In this document: positions 30,807 to 37,871 of the stretch, in pieces | Layout: every line of letters starts with the position of its first letter | Position numbering within the stretch: position 1 is the stretch's first letter | Position numbers and translations under genes: made by a program | Origin: a virus | Direction: 5' to 3' (one strand) | Length of the DNA stretch: 42,204 nucleotides | IMG/VR virus record: IMGVR_UViG_3300046499_000102 | Span: 1-42,204 of that record | The notes under the pieces: generated by a model | Told to the model about the DNA's origin: nothing | Seen by the model: only the letters and a program-made list of their open reading frames with translations | Databases searched by the model: none

Positions 30807-31244
30807 ATGAGCATCATTACTTTCACCGGCAACATTGGCAAGTCTCAGGGCCTCAAGTTCAGCAACGACGGCAAGCCCCGCCTGTCGTTCTCCGCGGCTG
30901 AAACGGCACGCGTCAAGGACCAGTCCGGGCAGTACGTGGACGGCGGGACCACCTGGTTCAACGTGACACTGTTCGGTTACACCGCCGAAGCCCTCGACGC
31001 GCAGATCGCAGCTCAGGGCGGCAAGGGCAAGGTCATCGTCACTGGCCGCATGTCAACTCGCGAATACGAACACAACGGTGAGAAGCGCGAATCGTTGGAC
31101 GTGGTCGCCGACTCGGTCGGACTCGTCCCACGCAGCCAGCAGCGGGGCCAGGGTCAGCCGCCGGCACAGCAGAACCAGTGGGCAGCAGCACCCCAGCAGG
31201 CACCCGCGAACCCGGCATGGGCTCAGGGCGAGGCTCCCTTCTAA
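30807..31244 (+). CDS. ssb: single-stranded DNA-binding protein
   Basis: 145 residues. OB fold (~1-110) with ITFTGNIGKSQGLKFSNDGKPRLSFSAAETA and WFNVTLFGYTAEALDAQI; a Gln/Pro/Ala linker (QQRGQGQPPAQQNQW) and an acidic-ending tip GEAPF. The C-terminus lacks the DDDIPF tip, so contacts with host repair proteins may differ. ATG 30807 is 2 bp after the previous stop. Ends the recombination block. Confidence 0.88.
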   Translation: MSIITFTGNIGKSQGLKFSNDGKPRLSFSAAETARVKDQSGQYVDGGTTWFNVTLFGYTAEALDAQIAAQGGKGKVIVTGRMSTREYEHNGEKRESLDVVADSVGLVPRSQQRGQGQPPAQQNQWAAAPQQAPANPAWAQGEAPF

Positions 31245-31260
31245 AGGCTTGCTAACCAAG

Positions 31261-31276
31261 TCACTGCATTTCACTG
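31261..31276 (+). promoter_or_regulatory. tandem TCACTG site, block 3
   Basis: TCACTGCATT TCACTGCATC: two copies at 10 bp. No -10 element at the usual distance; the hairpin at 31289-31312 lies there instead. Suggests action on elongation rather than initiation. Confidence 0.7.
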
Positions 31277-31288
31277 CATCAACCCAGT

Positions 31289-31312
31289 AGGCGCCCCCGA
31301 AAGGGGGCGCCT
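31289..31312 (+). terminator. 10-bp GAAA-loop hairpin
   Basis: AGGCGCCCCC-GAAA-GGGGGCGCCT: perfect GC-rich stem capped by a stable GNRA tetraloop, 19 bp before the methylase start. No T-run, so it could protect mRNA, attenuate, or terminate with help. Confidence 0.6.
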
Positions 31313-31330
31313 GGACCCCAAGGAGGCACC

Positions 31331-32017
31331 TTGAAGTTGCTTGATCTTTTCTGCGGAGCGGGAGGCGCCGGCAAGGGATATATGGAGGCCGGATTCGACG
31401 TTACCGGCGTTGACATTGCCGACCAGCCCGACTATCCCGGAACGTTCATCCAGGGCGATGCACTCGCCTACCTCGCCGCGCACGGCCACGAATACGATGC
31501 GATCCACGCAAGCCCGCCATGTCAGGCATCATCCGCGCTGAGCAAAGGCACCAACAAGGGCCGCGAATACCTGAACCTCATCCCCGCAACCCGCGCACTC
31601 CTCGCCCTGCACAACAAGCCCACCGTCATCGAGAACGTCCAAGGATCCGACCTGCGCCGCGACCTCACCCTCTGCGGCGAAATGTTCGGGCTCGGCGTCA
31701 TCCGTCACCGTTACTTCGAAGTCTCCGGGTTCGCCGCGCTGCCGCTCGAGCACAAGGCGCACCGCGGAAGGGTTGCCGGCTGGCGTCACGGCGAATGGTT
31801 CGACGGCCCGTATTTTGCGGTCTACGGAGACGGCGGTGGCAAGGGCACCGTGGCTGAGTGGCAGGACGCGATGGGGATACACCACACGAGCAACCGCAAG
31901 AGCATCGCCGAGGCCATCCCGCCAGCATTCGCCCGATTTGTCGGAGGGCAAATCATGCAGTACCTCGAATCCAAAGAGGCCATTCGGCAGCTCAGGGAAG
32001 AAGTCACTGCCGCGTGA
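31331..32017 (+). CDS. C5-cytosine DNA methyltransferase
   Basis: 228 residues. Motif I LLDLFCGAGGAGKG (3-16), motif IV SPPCQ with catalytic Cys64, motif VI ENV (101-103), and a motif VIII-like IRHRYFE. Short for the family, with little target-recognition domain. Transfers methyl to cytosine, probably protecting phage DNA from restriction. Starts with TTG 31331 after AGGAGG. Overlaps the next gene by GTGA. Confidence 0.82.
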   Translation: MKLLDLFCGAGGAGKGYMEAGFDVTGVDIADQPDYPGTFIQGDALAYLAAHGHEYDAIHASPPCQASSALSKGTNKGREYLNLIPATRALLALHNKPTVIENVQGSDLRRDLTLCGEMFGLGVIRHRYFEVSGFAALPLEHKAHRGRVAGWRHGEWFDGPYFAVYGDGGGKGTVAEWQDAMGIHHTSNRKSIAEAIPPAFARFVGGQIMQYLESKEAIRQLREEVTAA

Positions 32018-32226
32018 TCTTCCCCTGCGAACCATGCCAGGAGCTTTACGACGGCTGGAGCATGTACCAGAAGCCAGCCACGCGCTGGATCCAGTACATG
32101 AACCCAACAAGGTCCATCGAGGCCCGCAGTAACCAGATCGAAGAGCATTACAAACTCATCAACCAGCAATGCGCGGCAATCAAAGAATCCTGCCGGCGCA
32201 AAGGATGTTTAGAGGAGAAGCAATGA
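32014..32226 (+). CDS. small Cys-containing protein
   Basis: 70 residues; GTG start. CEPCQELYDGW near the start, a helical middle (SIEARSNQIEEHYKLINQQ) and CAAIKESCRRKGC at the end. Possibly zinc-binding; coupled by 4-bp overlaps. Not recognised. Confidence 0.55.
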   Translation: MIFPCEPCQELYDGWSMYQKPATRWIQYMNPTRSIEARSNQIEEHYKLINQQCAAIKESCRRKGCLEEKQ

Positions 32227-32369
32227 GCAAGTTTCATCTCACCGTGGCGGACAACATGGCCGCACTCGCAAAATGGCATACGGTCGAGCACCCGCTCACA
32301 TCATGGGCTGCCTGCCCGCACAGCCCGTGTGACCACATGGACACCGAGTTCCGGCGGTGCTGGAAATGA
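32223..32369 (+). CDS. hypothetical 48-residue protein
   Basis: Has KWHTVEHPLTSWAACPHSPCDHMDTEFRRCW, a Cys/His-rich half that could bind zinc. 4-bp overlaps. Not recognised. Confidence 0.52.
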   Translation: MSKFHLTVADNMAALAKWHTVEHPLTSWAACPHSPCDHMDTEFRRCWK

Positions 32370-32701
32370 GCTACGAATATGGCGCCTCGGTCAACAAGCC
32401 GCAGGTCCTCCGCAAAACAGCCGAGCAGATCCGCGCCGACCTCGAACACCTCCGCCGCATCGAAGCGCAGATCATCGAGGAAACCGCGGCCAAGGATCGG
32501 GAGCTTGCCAGGATCCGGGCCGCACGGAAGAAACTCGAACCCAAAGCAACGTACCTGCCCACAGCCGAAGCCCTCGCCTACTGGGAAGCCCACCACGAAG
32601 CCGTAGCCGCCCAGCCCGCGCCACTCCACGGCGGACCCGCAGGACTCCGCAAAGCCGCAGCAGAAGCCGCCAGCTACGACGCGCAAAGGAACGCCGCATG
32701 A
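32366..32701 (+). CDS. coiled-coil protein
   Basis: 111 residues. Long charged helix ~15-60 (VLRKTAEQIRADLEHLRRIEAQIIEETAAKDRELARIRAARKKLE) and an Ala-rich tail. Possibly structural or an adaptor. ATG 32366 overlaps the upstream stop. Not recognised. Confidence 0.58.
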   Translation: MSYEYGASVNKPQVLRKTAEQIRADLEHLRRIEAQIIEETAAKDRELARIRAARKKLEPKATYLPTAEALAYWEAHHEAVAAQPAPLHGGPAGLRKAAAEAASYDAQRNAA

Positions 32702-32910
32702 GCACGCCGGACCCGGTAAACCACCCCAGCCACTACGTAAGCCACCCTAGCGGCATCGAGTGCATCCAAGTCACAGAACACATGGGCTTCAACCTCGGCA
32801 ACGCCATCAAGTACGTGTGGCGTGCGGACCTGAAGGACGACGCGCTCGAGGATCTGCGCAAAGCCGCGTGGTACATAAGCCGGGAAATCCAGAAGCGGGA
32901 GAGGGCATGA
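32698..32910 (+). CDS. DUF3310 protein
   Basis: 70 residues with the family signature: NHPSHYVSHPSGIECIQVTEHMGFN, then GNAIKYVWRADLKDDALEDLRKAAWYISREI. Such proteins are widespread in phages and are sometimes annotated as nucleotide kinase-like, without firm support. 4-bp overlaps. Confidence 0.85.
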   Translation: MSTPDPVNHPSHYVSHPSGIECIQVTEHMGFNLGNAIKYVWRADLKDDALEDLRKAAWYISREIQKRERA

Positions 32911-32999
32911 GCGCGGCCACGGAGGAACGCAAGGCCCAGCGCCGGCAAGCAGACAAGGCCCGCAAAGAAGCGCACAAAATCCAAAGGATGAGCAAATGA
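32907..32999 (+). CDS. 30-residue basic microprotein
   Basis: MSAATEERKAQRRQADKARKEAHKIQRMSK: a single strongly basic helix that could bind nucleic acid. Coupled at both ends by 4-bp overlaps, which supports it as a gene. Confidence 0.45.
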   Translation: MSAATEERKAQRRQADKARKEAHKIQRMSK

Positions 33000-33328
33000 A
33001 GAACCCCACCGTCCACCGCGACATCTGCGGGACAGTCCCCGGCTACCGCGCCCACACCAAACGCGTAGAGGAAAGGTGCCAGCCCTGCAAAGAAGCCTGG
33101 ACAATCCGCTGCCGCAAATACACCAAACCCACACCCACCCTGCCCACCGCCGCCGAAGTCATCGCCGAAATTGAATGGATGCTCGACCTCAACCAGGGCA
33201 CCGGCTACATCCTCAAAGCCATCGGCTACACCGGGCGCGAAGACAGCCTCCGCGCACGCCTCCAAAAATGGGGACGCCTCGACGTATACCACCGCCTCAT
33301 CGGCGAAGAATACTGGGCGGCGGCGTGA
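32996..33328 (+). CDS. hypothetical protein, HTH-like
   Basis: 110 residues. N-terminal GTVPGYRAHTKRVEERCQPCKEAWTIRCRKY (Cys-x2-Cys) is the pattern of small actinophage regulators; the C-terminal helices (GTGYILKAIGYTGREDSLRARLQKWGRLDVY) suggest DNA binding. Last gene of block 3. Confidence 0.6.
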   Translation: MKNPTVHRDICGTVPGYRAHTKRVEERCQPCKEAWTIRCRKYTKPTPTLPTAAEVIAEIEWMLDLNQGTGYILKAIGYTGREDSLRARLQKWGRLDVYHRLIGEEYWAAA

Positions 33329-33336
33329 GAACCGAG

Positions 33337-33352
33337 TCACTGCAAATCACTG
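33337..33352 (+). promoter_or_regulatory. tandem TCACTG site, block 4
   Basis: TCACTGCAAA TCACTGAAAG, in a gap of only 39 bp; ends 15 bp before ATG 33368 and overlaps its ribosome site GAAAGGAC. No room for a -10. Binding here could block elongation or, as RNA, translation. Confidence 0.7.
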
Positions 33353-33367
33353 AAAGGACTACAGCGA

Positions 33368-34234
33368 ATGGCTGACAAGAGGGCGTTTGCCCAATTTGAT
33401 GTCGGCTACCTGGACAACCCGAAGATCATGGACGTTCTTGACGAGTCCCCTACTGCTGTCCTGATGCACGCGGCGTCGGTCCTGTATTGCGCCCAGCACC
33501 TCACGGACGGCGTTATCGCATCCGGCCCCATGCAGCGCAAAGTAGGCGGCTCAGGGGCTGATACAAGGCTCCTCATCGACAAGGGGCTGTGGCACATCCC
33601 GGGTCACGAATGCCAGTTCTGCCCCGAGGTCGAAGACGGCAAGGTCTACGTCCATGACTACACCGAACACAACCGCACATCCGAGGGCGTGAAGCGCAGC
33701 GTGGAGGCCGGCAAGAAGGGAGCCGCCGCCAGATGGAACAAAAATGCGGTACCCAATGCGGATCGCATGCGAACCGCATACGAATCGCATAGCGAACCGC
33801 AATGCGATTCTTCCGAAATCGCAATGGCTAGAGAGAGAGAAAGAGAGAGAGAAGAAGAAGCTAAAGCTTCTTCCCCGAAGATTGATCGGCCCGACATTGA
33901 TCAGGTCATTCAAGGCTTCTCCGAACTACTCACAGCCAACGACGTAAAGCACAAGGCGAACGACTCCTGGCGCAGAGCGGCGAGGCTCCTGATCGATAAG
34001 GACGGGTACACCCCAGAGCAGGTCTTGTTTGTCGCAAGGTATGCAACAACGGACGAGTTCTGGATGTCGAACATCCTGTCCCTGCCGAAGCTGCGGGAGA
34101 AGTTCGAGGCACTAAAGATCAAAGCGCAGGGAAATAAACCGAAGACCGGGTCGCAGGTCAGGCTTCAGGCAGGCTTTGACCTCCTTCAGGAAACAAGGGC
34201 CGAGATGGCCGGACAACTAGAACTAGGAGCATGA
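33368..34234 (+). CDS. replication initiator / helicase-loader-like protein
   Basis: 288 residues. N-terminal winged-helix-like region (~8-110, FAQFDVGYLDNPKIMDVLDESPTAVLMHAASVLY to VYVHDYTEHNRTSEG), a repetitive charged linker (RERERERE, ~156-163), and a C-terminal helical domain (~175-270) of DnaD or loader type. Probably starts phage DNA replication. The linker DNA holds repeats and purine tracts that may be the origin. Followed by a second short replication-type gene and RusA. Confidence 0.75.
   Translation: MADKRAFAQFDVGYLDNPKIMDVLDESPTAVLMHAASVLYCAQHLTDGVIASGPMQRKVGGSGADTRLLIDKGLWHIPGHECQFCPEVEDGKVYVHDYTEHNRTSEGVKRSVEAGKKGAAARWNKNAVPNADRMRTAYESHSEPQCDSSEIAMAREREREREEEAKASSPKIDRPDIDQVIQGFSELLTANDVKHKANDSWRRAARLLIDKDGYTPEQVLFVARYATTDEFWMSNILSLPKLREKFEALKIKAQGNKPKTGSQVRLQAGFDLLQETRAEMAGQLELGA
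33743..33873 (+). repeat. candidate replication origin inside the initiator gene
   Basis: 33743-33825 holds about ten copies of ATGCG/CGCAT and two of GCGAACCGCA. Next, 33829-33860 is almost pure purine (GAGAGAGAGAAAGAGAG...). Then a perfect 9-bp hairpin GAAGAAGCT-AA-AGCTTCTTC (33854-33873). Iterons plus an asymmetric tract inside an initiator gene is the lambda O layout. Confidence 0.55.
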
Positions 34235-34235
34235 G

Positions 34236-34652
34236 ATGCAGCTTGACGAGACGGTGGCCCTGATAACTTGGATCAACCAACACGACCCTCGGGTGCAGGT
34301 CACGAAGGGCGCCCGTGACATCTGGGCTCACTCGCTGGCCCCGGTGACTTACAGCGAGGCGCAGCAGGCGGTCCTTGAGCATTACCGGGCGAACGATCAG
34401 GATCTTCCGAACCCTGGGACGATCCGTAAGCGGGCGTTGGCGATCCGGGCGTCACGCGAGGCAGGGCAGCGCGCCATTGAGGGCCCTGCGCAGCCCGTGA
34501 AGCACCCTCTGAGCTGGCGGAAGCGCAATCCGGAGGAATGGGACCGCCTGTTCGAGCAGGGGCGGCGTGAGGGCAACGAGGAGCGCCGCCTGGCTACCGA
34601 GGCCCGCAAGGGCGACGCCGAGGAAAACCACGACGGATGGATGGCGGCGTGA
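34236..34652 (+). CDS. replication-associated protein
   Basis: 138 residues, helical: ALITWINQHDPRVQVTKGARDIWAHSLAPVTYSEAQQAVLEHYRAND, then a charged C-terminal half. The first half resembles small loader/inhibitor proteins that accompany phage helicases. No ATPase or helicase is found in this window, so host DnaB is the probable partner. Inference from position. Confidence 0.58.
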   Translation: MQLDETVALITWINQHDPRVQVTKGARDIWAHSLAPVTYSEAQQAVLEHYRANDQDLPNPGTIRKRALAIRASREAGQRAIEGPAQPVKHPLSWRKRNPEEWDRLFEQGRREGNEERRLATEARKGDAEENHDGWMAA

Positions 34653-35002
34653 CCAGCCTTCAAATTTTCGTCCCGAAGCCGACCGACTGGCTCAACAGCA
34701 ACCAGCGCCTGCACCGGATGGTGAAAGCAATCCGCGTGAAAGCGTGGCGGGCAGCAGCAGCCGAAGCAGTCCCGCCAGGATGGTCGTTCGATCACCCGGT
34801 ACGGATCGTTGCGCACGTCTGGAAAGATCGGGCCGGCAGGTATGACCCGAACAACCTGAACACCACCACGAAGGCGTGCGTTGACGGGTTCGTTGACGCG
34901 GGCCTACTCGTGGACGATGACTGGAAACATGTAACCGGCCCGGACCACCGTCACGGCGGAAAGGGTGAACCCGGCATTATTTTCTCGTTCGAGTCACTGT
35001 GA
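34649..35002 (+). CDS. RusA-like Holliday-junction resolvase
   Basis: 117 residues. RusA pattern: RYDPNNLNTTTKACVDGFVDAGLLVDDDWKHV, with acids at Asp66, Asp79, Asp89-91 and Lys75. Would resolve recombination intermediates before packaging. GTG 34649 overlaps the previous stop; the in-frame ATG at 34637 is inside that gene. Last gene of block 4. Confidence 0.85.
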   Translation: MTSLQIFVPKPTDWLNSNQRLHRMVKAIRVKAWRAAAAEAVPPGWSFDHPVRIVAHVWKDRAGRYDPNNLNTTTKACVDGFVDAGLLVDDDWKHVTGPDHRHGGKGEPGIIFSFESL

Positions 35003-35009
35003 TTCACTG
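34994..35009 (+). promoter_or_regulatory. tandem TCACTG site, block 5
   Basis: TCACTGTGAT TCACTG. The first copy starts inside the last codons of the RusA gene, so the element is not coding-neutral. It ends 11 bp before TAAGAT. Confidence 0.72.
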
Positions 35010-35020
35010 TCCAAACAGGG

Positions 35021-35026
35021 TAAGAT
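35021..35026 (+). promoter_or_regulatory. putative -10 for block 5
   Basis: TAAGAT, 21 bp after the first TCACTG. The leader (~35033-35075) has a hairpin CCCACC / GGTGGG before the ribosome site GGAGATGAG. Confidence 0.5.
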
Positions 35027-35075
35027 AGCAACAGCCCCACCCTTGCGCGGTGGGCACGAAATGGAGATGAGCACC

Positions 35076-35267
35076 ATGATTTTTATCTACGCAGAGAACG
35101 AACTGGACATCACTGTCGAGCCGATCAGCCTCAACGGCAGGCCTGGCGGTGTGAGTCTCACGGATTCCGAAGACGACCTTGACATCACGTTCGAAAACAT
35201 TAGGACGGCCCGAGCTTGGGCGAAGAAGCTAACCAAGAAGCTCGAGAAGTTCGAGGCAACGTCATGA
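35076..35267 (+). CDS. hypothetical 63-residue protein
   Basis: IFIYAENELDITVEPISLNGRPGG... with a basic helical end (ARAWAKKLTKKLEKFEATS). I chose ATG 35076 because GGAG lies 9 bases upstream; 35061 and 35067 are possible. Contains two similar DLDITxE segments. Not recognised. Confidence 0.55.
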   Translation: MIFIYAENELDITVEPISLNGRPGGVSLTDSEDDLDITFENIRTARAWAKKLTKKLEKFEATS

Positions 35268-35401
35268 CCGCCCTTCAAGAGCTGATAACCCTCGTGGACA
35301 GCCTAGATGAGGACCAGCACGATTACCGCGATGTGCGTGCCATCAAGCGCATCGCCCACAATTTGCAGAAGATCGCCGAGAACATGGAGCCCGCAAAATG
35401 A
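35264..35401 (+). CDS. hypothetical 45-residue helical protein
   Basis: ELITLVDSLDEDQHDYRDVRAIKRIAHNLQKIAENM: two amphipathic helices. 4-bp overlaps. Not recognised. Confidence 0.5.
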   Translation: MTALQELITLVDSLDEDQHDYRDVRAIKRIAHNLQKIAENMEPAK

Positions 35402-35625
35402 GCATGTCCGAAGTTGGACTAATAGCCGCCGCGCTAAGGATGGCCGCGGACAAGATCGAAGGGGCCATTGCCGCCGGTGATATTGCCGAGTGCGCCGCGC
35501 CTGTAGAAGGCGAGAGCGGACGTTACGAGGCTGTCCAATCACGTGACCTGGCGCAAGAAGACCCAGCCGAATGGCTCAGGTGCGAAGCTGACGCGATAGA
35601 AGCTGCTGATGAGGTGGAGATATGA
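35398..35625 (+). CDS. hypothetical acidic 75-residue protein
   Basis: Helical and acidic (LIAAALRMAADKIEGAIAAGDIAE...EWLRCEADAIEAADEVEI). 4-bp overlaps on both sides. Not recognised. Confidence 0.52.
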   Translation: MSMSEVGLIAAALRMAADKIEGAIAAGDIAECAAPVEGESGRYEAVQSRDLAQEDPAEWLRCEADAIEAADEVEI

Positions 35626-35837
35626 GCTACAACGAGCACCTGATCAGCATGGCCGGCGGGGACGGGGATAGATCTGAGCGGAAGAAGGCCCTCGGAAGAC
35701 TCCGCGCAAGTCTCATCGCCGAACTCTGGCCGGAGATGAACTGCTCTTACTTCGAGTTGCCAACCTGGGCTCAGGAATACGTTGACACGGCCCTCGACCA
35801 ATCCATCGCCGCACTCACCGCCCCGGACGCATCATGA
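35622..35837 (+). CDS. hypothetical 71-residue protein
   Basis: Helical (RKKALGRLRASLIAELWPEM) with an acidic end. 4-bp overlaps. Not recognised. Confidence 0.52.
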   Translation: MSYNEHLISMAGGDGDRSERKKALGRLRASLIAELWPEMNCSYFELPTWAQEYVDTALDQSIAALTAPDAS

Positions 35838-35977
35838 GCGAGGACATCCGCGCCTACCAGGCCAGCATTCAGCGTGACGGCGCGGACCTTGCGGCGGCGA
35901 TCATGACCCGCCGGCGCAGGAAGTGCATCGCGGAAGGATGCCACATCGACGGGGCATGCGGGAGGTGCGGGCTGTGA
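35834..35977 (+). CDS. 47-residue Cys-rich protein
   Basis: Basic helix TRRRRK then CIAEGCHIDGACGRCGL: four Cys and a His could bind zinc. ATGA overlap upstream, GTGA downstream. Similar short C-x4-C...C-x2-C peptides occur in actinophages. Confidence 0.5.
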   Translation: MSEDIRAYQASIQRDGADLAAAIMTRRRRKCIAEGCHIDGACGRCGL

Positions 35978-36129
35978 CCGACCGCACGAACAATTACGAC
36001 TTGCTCCTGGCCCGTGAGTCAGAATCCCGCGAACGGATCGCCAAAGCGTTGTACGAAATCGAACTGCAACGCGGCAACGGGGTCCACTGCCCATCAGCCA
36101 TTACACACATACTCGAGGGGGGCAAATGA
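35974..36129 (+). CDS. hypothetical 51-residue protein
   Basis: GTG start in overlap; helical (YDLLLARESESRERIAKALYEIELQRG). Not recognised. Confidence 0.5.
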   Translation: MTDRTNNYDLLLARESESRERIAKALYEIELQRGNGVHCPSAITHILEGGK

Positions 36130-36479
36130 GCAGCGATGGTGAACTGTACGACGGCGACGGATACCCAACTGATGCCGCGATAGCCAAGCTTGAATCATTC
36201 CGGGGAACCGCCGAGGAGATGGCCGATTACATCCAGTCACTCATGCGCAACGGTGGCGCAAAGGTTGAGGACTACCTTGACGAATGGAGCCGCGAACATA
36301 AGCGACTGACTCTCGTGAGCATGGGTTGGTCCGGGTGCGAGTCCGTTATTGGCGCACTCGACGGCACCATGTTCCACTATCTTTTCTGGGAATCGTCATT
36401 CCGCGGCGGGCTGCACACTTACACATTTTCGCTGAAGCAGTGGGAGATGGAATCGCAATGGGGCAAGGTGACGGCATGA
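36126..36479 (+). CDS. hypothetical 117-residue protein
   Basis: Acidic N-terminal half (GELYDGDGYPTDAAIAKLESFRGTAEEMADYIQSLM) and an aromatic C-terminal half (FHYLFWESSFRGGLHTYTFSLKQWEMESQW). The mix suggests a small soluble domain. ATG 36126 follows GAGGGGGGCAA. Not recognised. Confidence 0.55.
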   Translation: MSSDGELYDGDGYPTDAAIAKLESFRGTAEEMADYIQSLMRNGGAKVEDYLDEWSREHKRLTLVSMGWSGCESVIGALDGTMFHYLFWESSFRGGLHTYTFSLKQWEMESQWGKVTA

Positions 36480-37276
36480 CCTGCAAATGTGGCGCTGAGA
36501 ACGCCGAGGGAATCTACCTCTGTCACGCCTGCTGTGCCCGCCTGGAACAGCTCCTGTGCGAACTGGACAGCATCGTCAACGATCTGGTGTCGGCGATTCC
36601 GCGGGCGTCCCTGACAGCCTCGTATGGTGAACGTGTATCCGCCTCGGGTAGCCTGCACGCACCGTTGCCGATCAACGACACGGCGTTGGATGCAAAGATC
36701 GCGTTGGACAAGTACCTGATGCGTACCTGCCTGGACCTCGCCAGTTTCACCAACATTCACCTCAGCCGGCGCGACTCGTCAGGGCTCGCAAGTTACCTGC
36801 TCGCCAACATGGGGAAGTTGCGGGGAATGGACTGGGCCGGGACTATTGAGGGCGAGCTGGGCAAGTTGCTGCGGGAGTGTGAGGATGTGACCCGCGTGCA
36901 CGAACAGAAAGTGTTCGCCGGGACATGCGCTGAGGACGGGTCAGACCTGTACGCGGTCAAAGGTGCGGACACGGCCCGGTGCAAGACGTGCGGGCTCAGC
37001 TACGAGGTGGCCAGGTGGACGGCGTACGCGAAGACGGCGCAGGAATACTACATCGGGACTGCTGCGGACCTGTCACGGAAACTGTCCGCGCCGCAATACG
37101 GGTACCTCATCACCGCCGACCAGATCAGGAAGTGGGCGACACGGGGCAAACTCGACCGCGCCAACCCTGACGCGGACGAGACAGGCAAACCCATCCCGCC
37201 CGCTTATCGGCTCGGGGACGTGCTCGGGCTCAGGATCGACAGGTACAAACAATTTCCGATCAATGGAGCGGCATGA
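36476..37276 (+). CDS. zinc-ribbon / winged-helix DNA-binding protein
   Basis: 266 residues. N-terminal ribbon CKCGAENAEGIYLCHACCARLE (Cys pairs at 3, 5 and 16, 19), a central helical part, a second zinc pair (CAEDGSDLYAVKGADTARCKTCG), and a C-terminal winged-helix-like segment PQYGYLITADQIRKWATRGKLDRAN...PAYRLGDVLGLR. Likely a phage transcription or DNA-binding factor; this gene type is regular in Arthrobacter phages. Confidence 0.68.
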   Translation: MTCKCGAENAEGIYLCHACCARLEQLLCELDSIVNDLVSAIPRASLTASYGERVSASGSLHAPLPINDTALDAKIALDKYLMRTCLDLASFTNIHLSRRDSSGLASYLLANMGKLRGMDWAGTIEGELGKLLRECEDVTRVHEQKVFAGTCAEDGSDLYAVKGADTARCKTCGLSYEVARWTAYAKTAQEYYIGTAADLSRKLSAPQYGYLITADQIRKWATRGKLDRANPDADETGKPIPPAYRLGDVLGLRIDRYKQFPINGAA

Positions 37277-37542
37277 TGGCATCAGAAGTAGAAACCTTGG
37301 AATACCAGTCCCATGTACTCGTTGAGGGCATGGTCAAGGAATGGGTTAAGCAAGCCGCAGACGCAACGCGCGAGGGTGCTGGTGAGTTGACGGCAAGTGA
37401 GGCCATCCAGAGGATGCAGTGGCTGTACCTCGCCGAGCCGTGGCTTATCACGGACAAGATCATCAATGCGCTCAAGCTCTCGGGCTGGATCGCACCAGAA
37501 GGGTGCATCCAAGTCACCTATCAGAAGCAGGCCACCAAGTGA
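37273..37542 (+). CDS. hypothetical 89-residue protein
   Basis: Helical (LVEGMVKEWVKQAADATREGAGELTASEAIQRMQWLYLAEPWL). Ends with CAGGCCACCAAGTGA, joining to the GTGATCCCGGA module of the next gene. Not recognised. Confidence 0.55.
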   Translation: MMASEVETLEYQSHVLVEGMVKEWVKQAADATREGAGELTASEAIQRMQWLYLAEPWLITDKIINALKLSGWIAPEGCIQVTYQKQATK

Positions 37543-37871
37543 TCCCGGACGCTGATTGCGATGGCGGGTATACGTGTCCGTCCAGTGGGCATATCGAGGG
37601 GTGCTTCCGTCCTCACGTTGAACGTGAGCTACTCCCATCAACTCACCAAGTGATCCCGGACGTGGCGGTAGAAGCGGCGGCGAGGGCAATCGCGGCGCAG
37701 GACATGAGGGGCTACGACTGGGAGAGCTTCATTCCAGATGCAAAGGCGGCGCTCGAAGCCGCAGCCCCGCACATGCTCGCGGAAGCCTGGGATCTAGGCC
37801 ACGTGGCAGCGGCGGTTGATGCCAAATATGGCGGCAAGGAAGCCCTCAACCCCTACGGGAGCCAAGGTTGA
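37539..37871 (+). CDS. VIPD-family protein with duplicated start block
   Basis: 110 residues. GTG 37539 begins MIPDADCDGG, a truncated copy, then Cys/His-rich CPSSGHIEGCFRPHVE; a second VIPD block (QVIPDVAVEAAARAIAAQ, ~37-54) follows at the same DNA junction CCAAGTGATCCCGGA (37534-37548 and 37644-37658), then ALEAAAPHMLAEAWDLG and NPYGSQG. So it looks like a chimera of two modules. Function unknown. Confidence 0.66.
   Translation: MIPDADCDGGYTCPSSGHIEGCFRPHVERELLPSTHQVIPDVAVEAAARAIAAQDMRGYDWESFIPDAKAALEAAAPHMLAEAWDLGHVAAAVDAKYGGKEALNPYGSQG

Noticed and set aside
33829-33860. GAGA tract as a simple microsatellite or error
   Set aside because: It stays in frame in a gene of normal length and adjoins repeats and a hairpin; kept as part of a possible origin.
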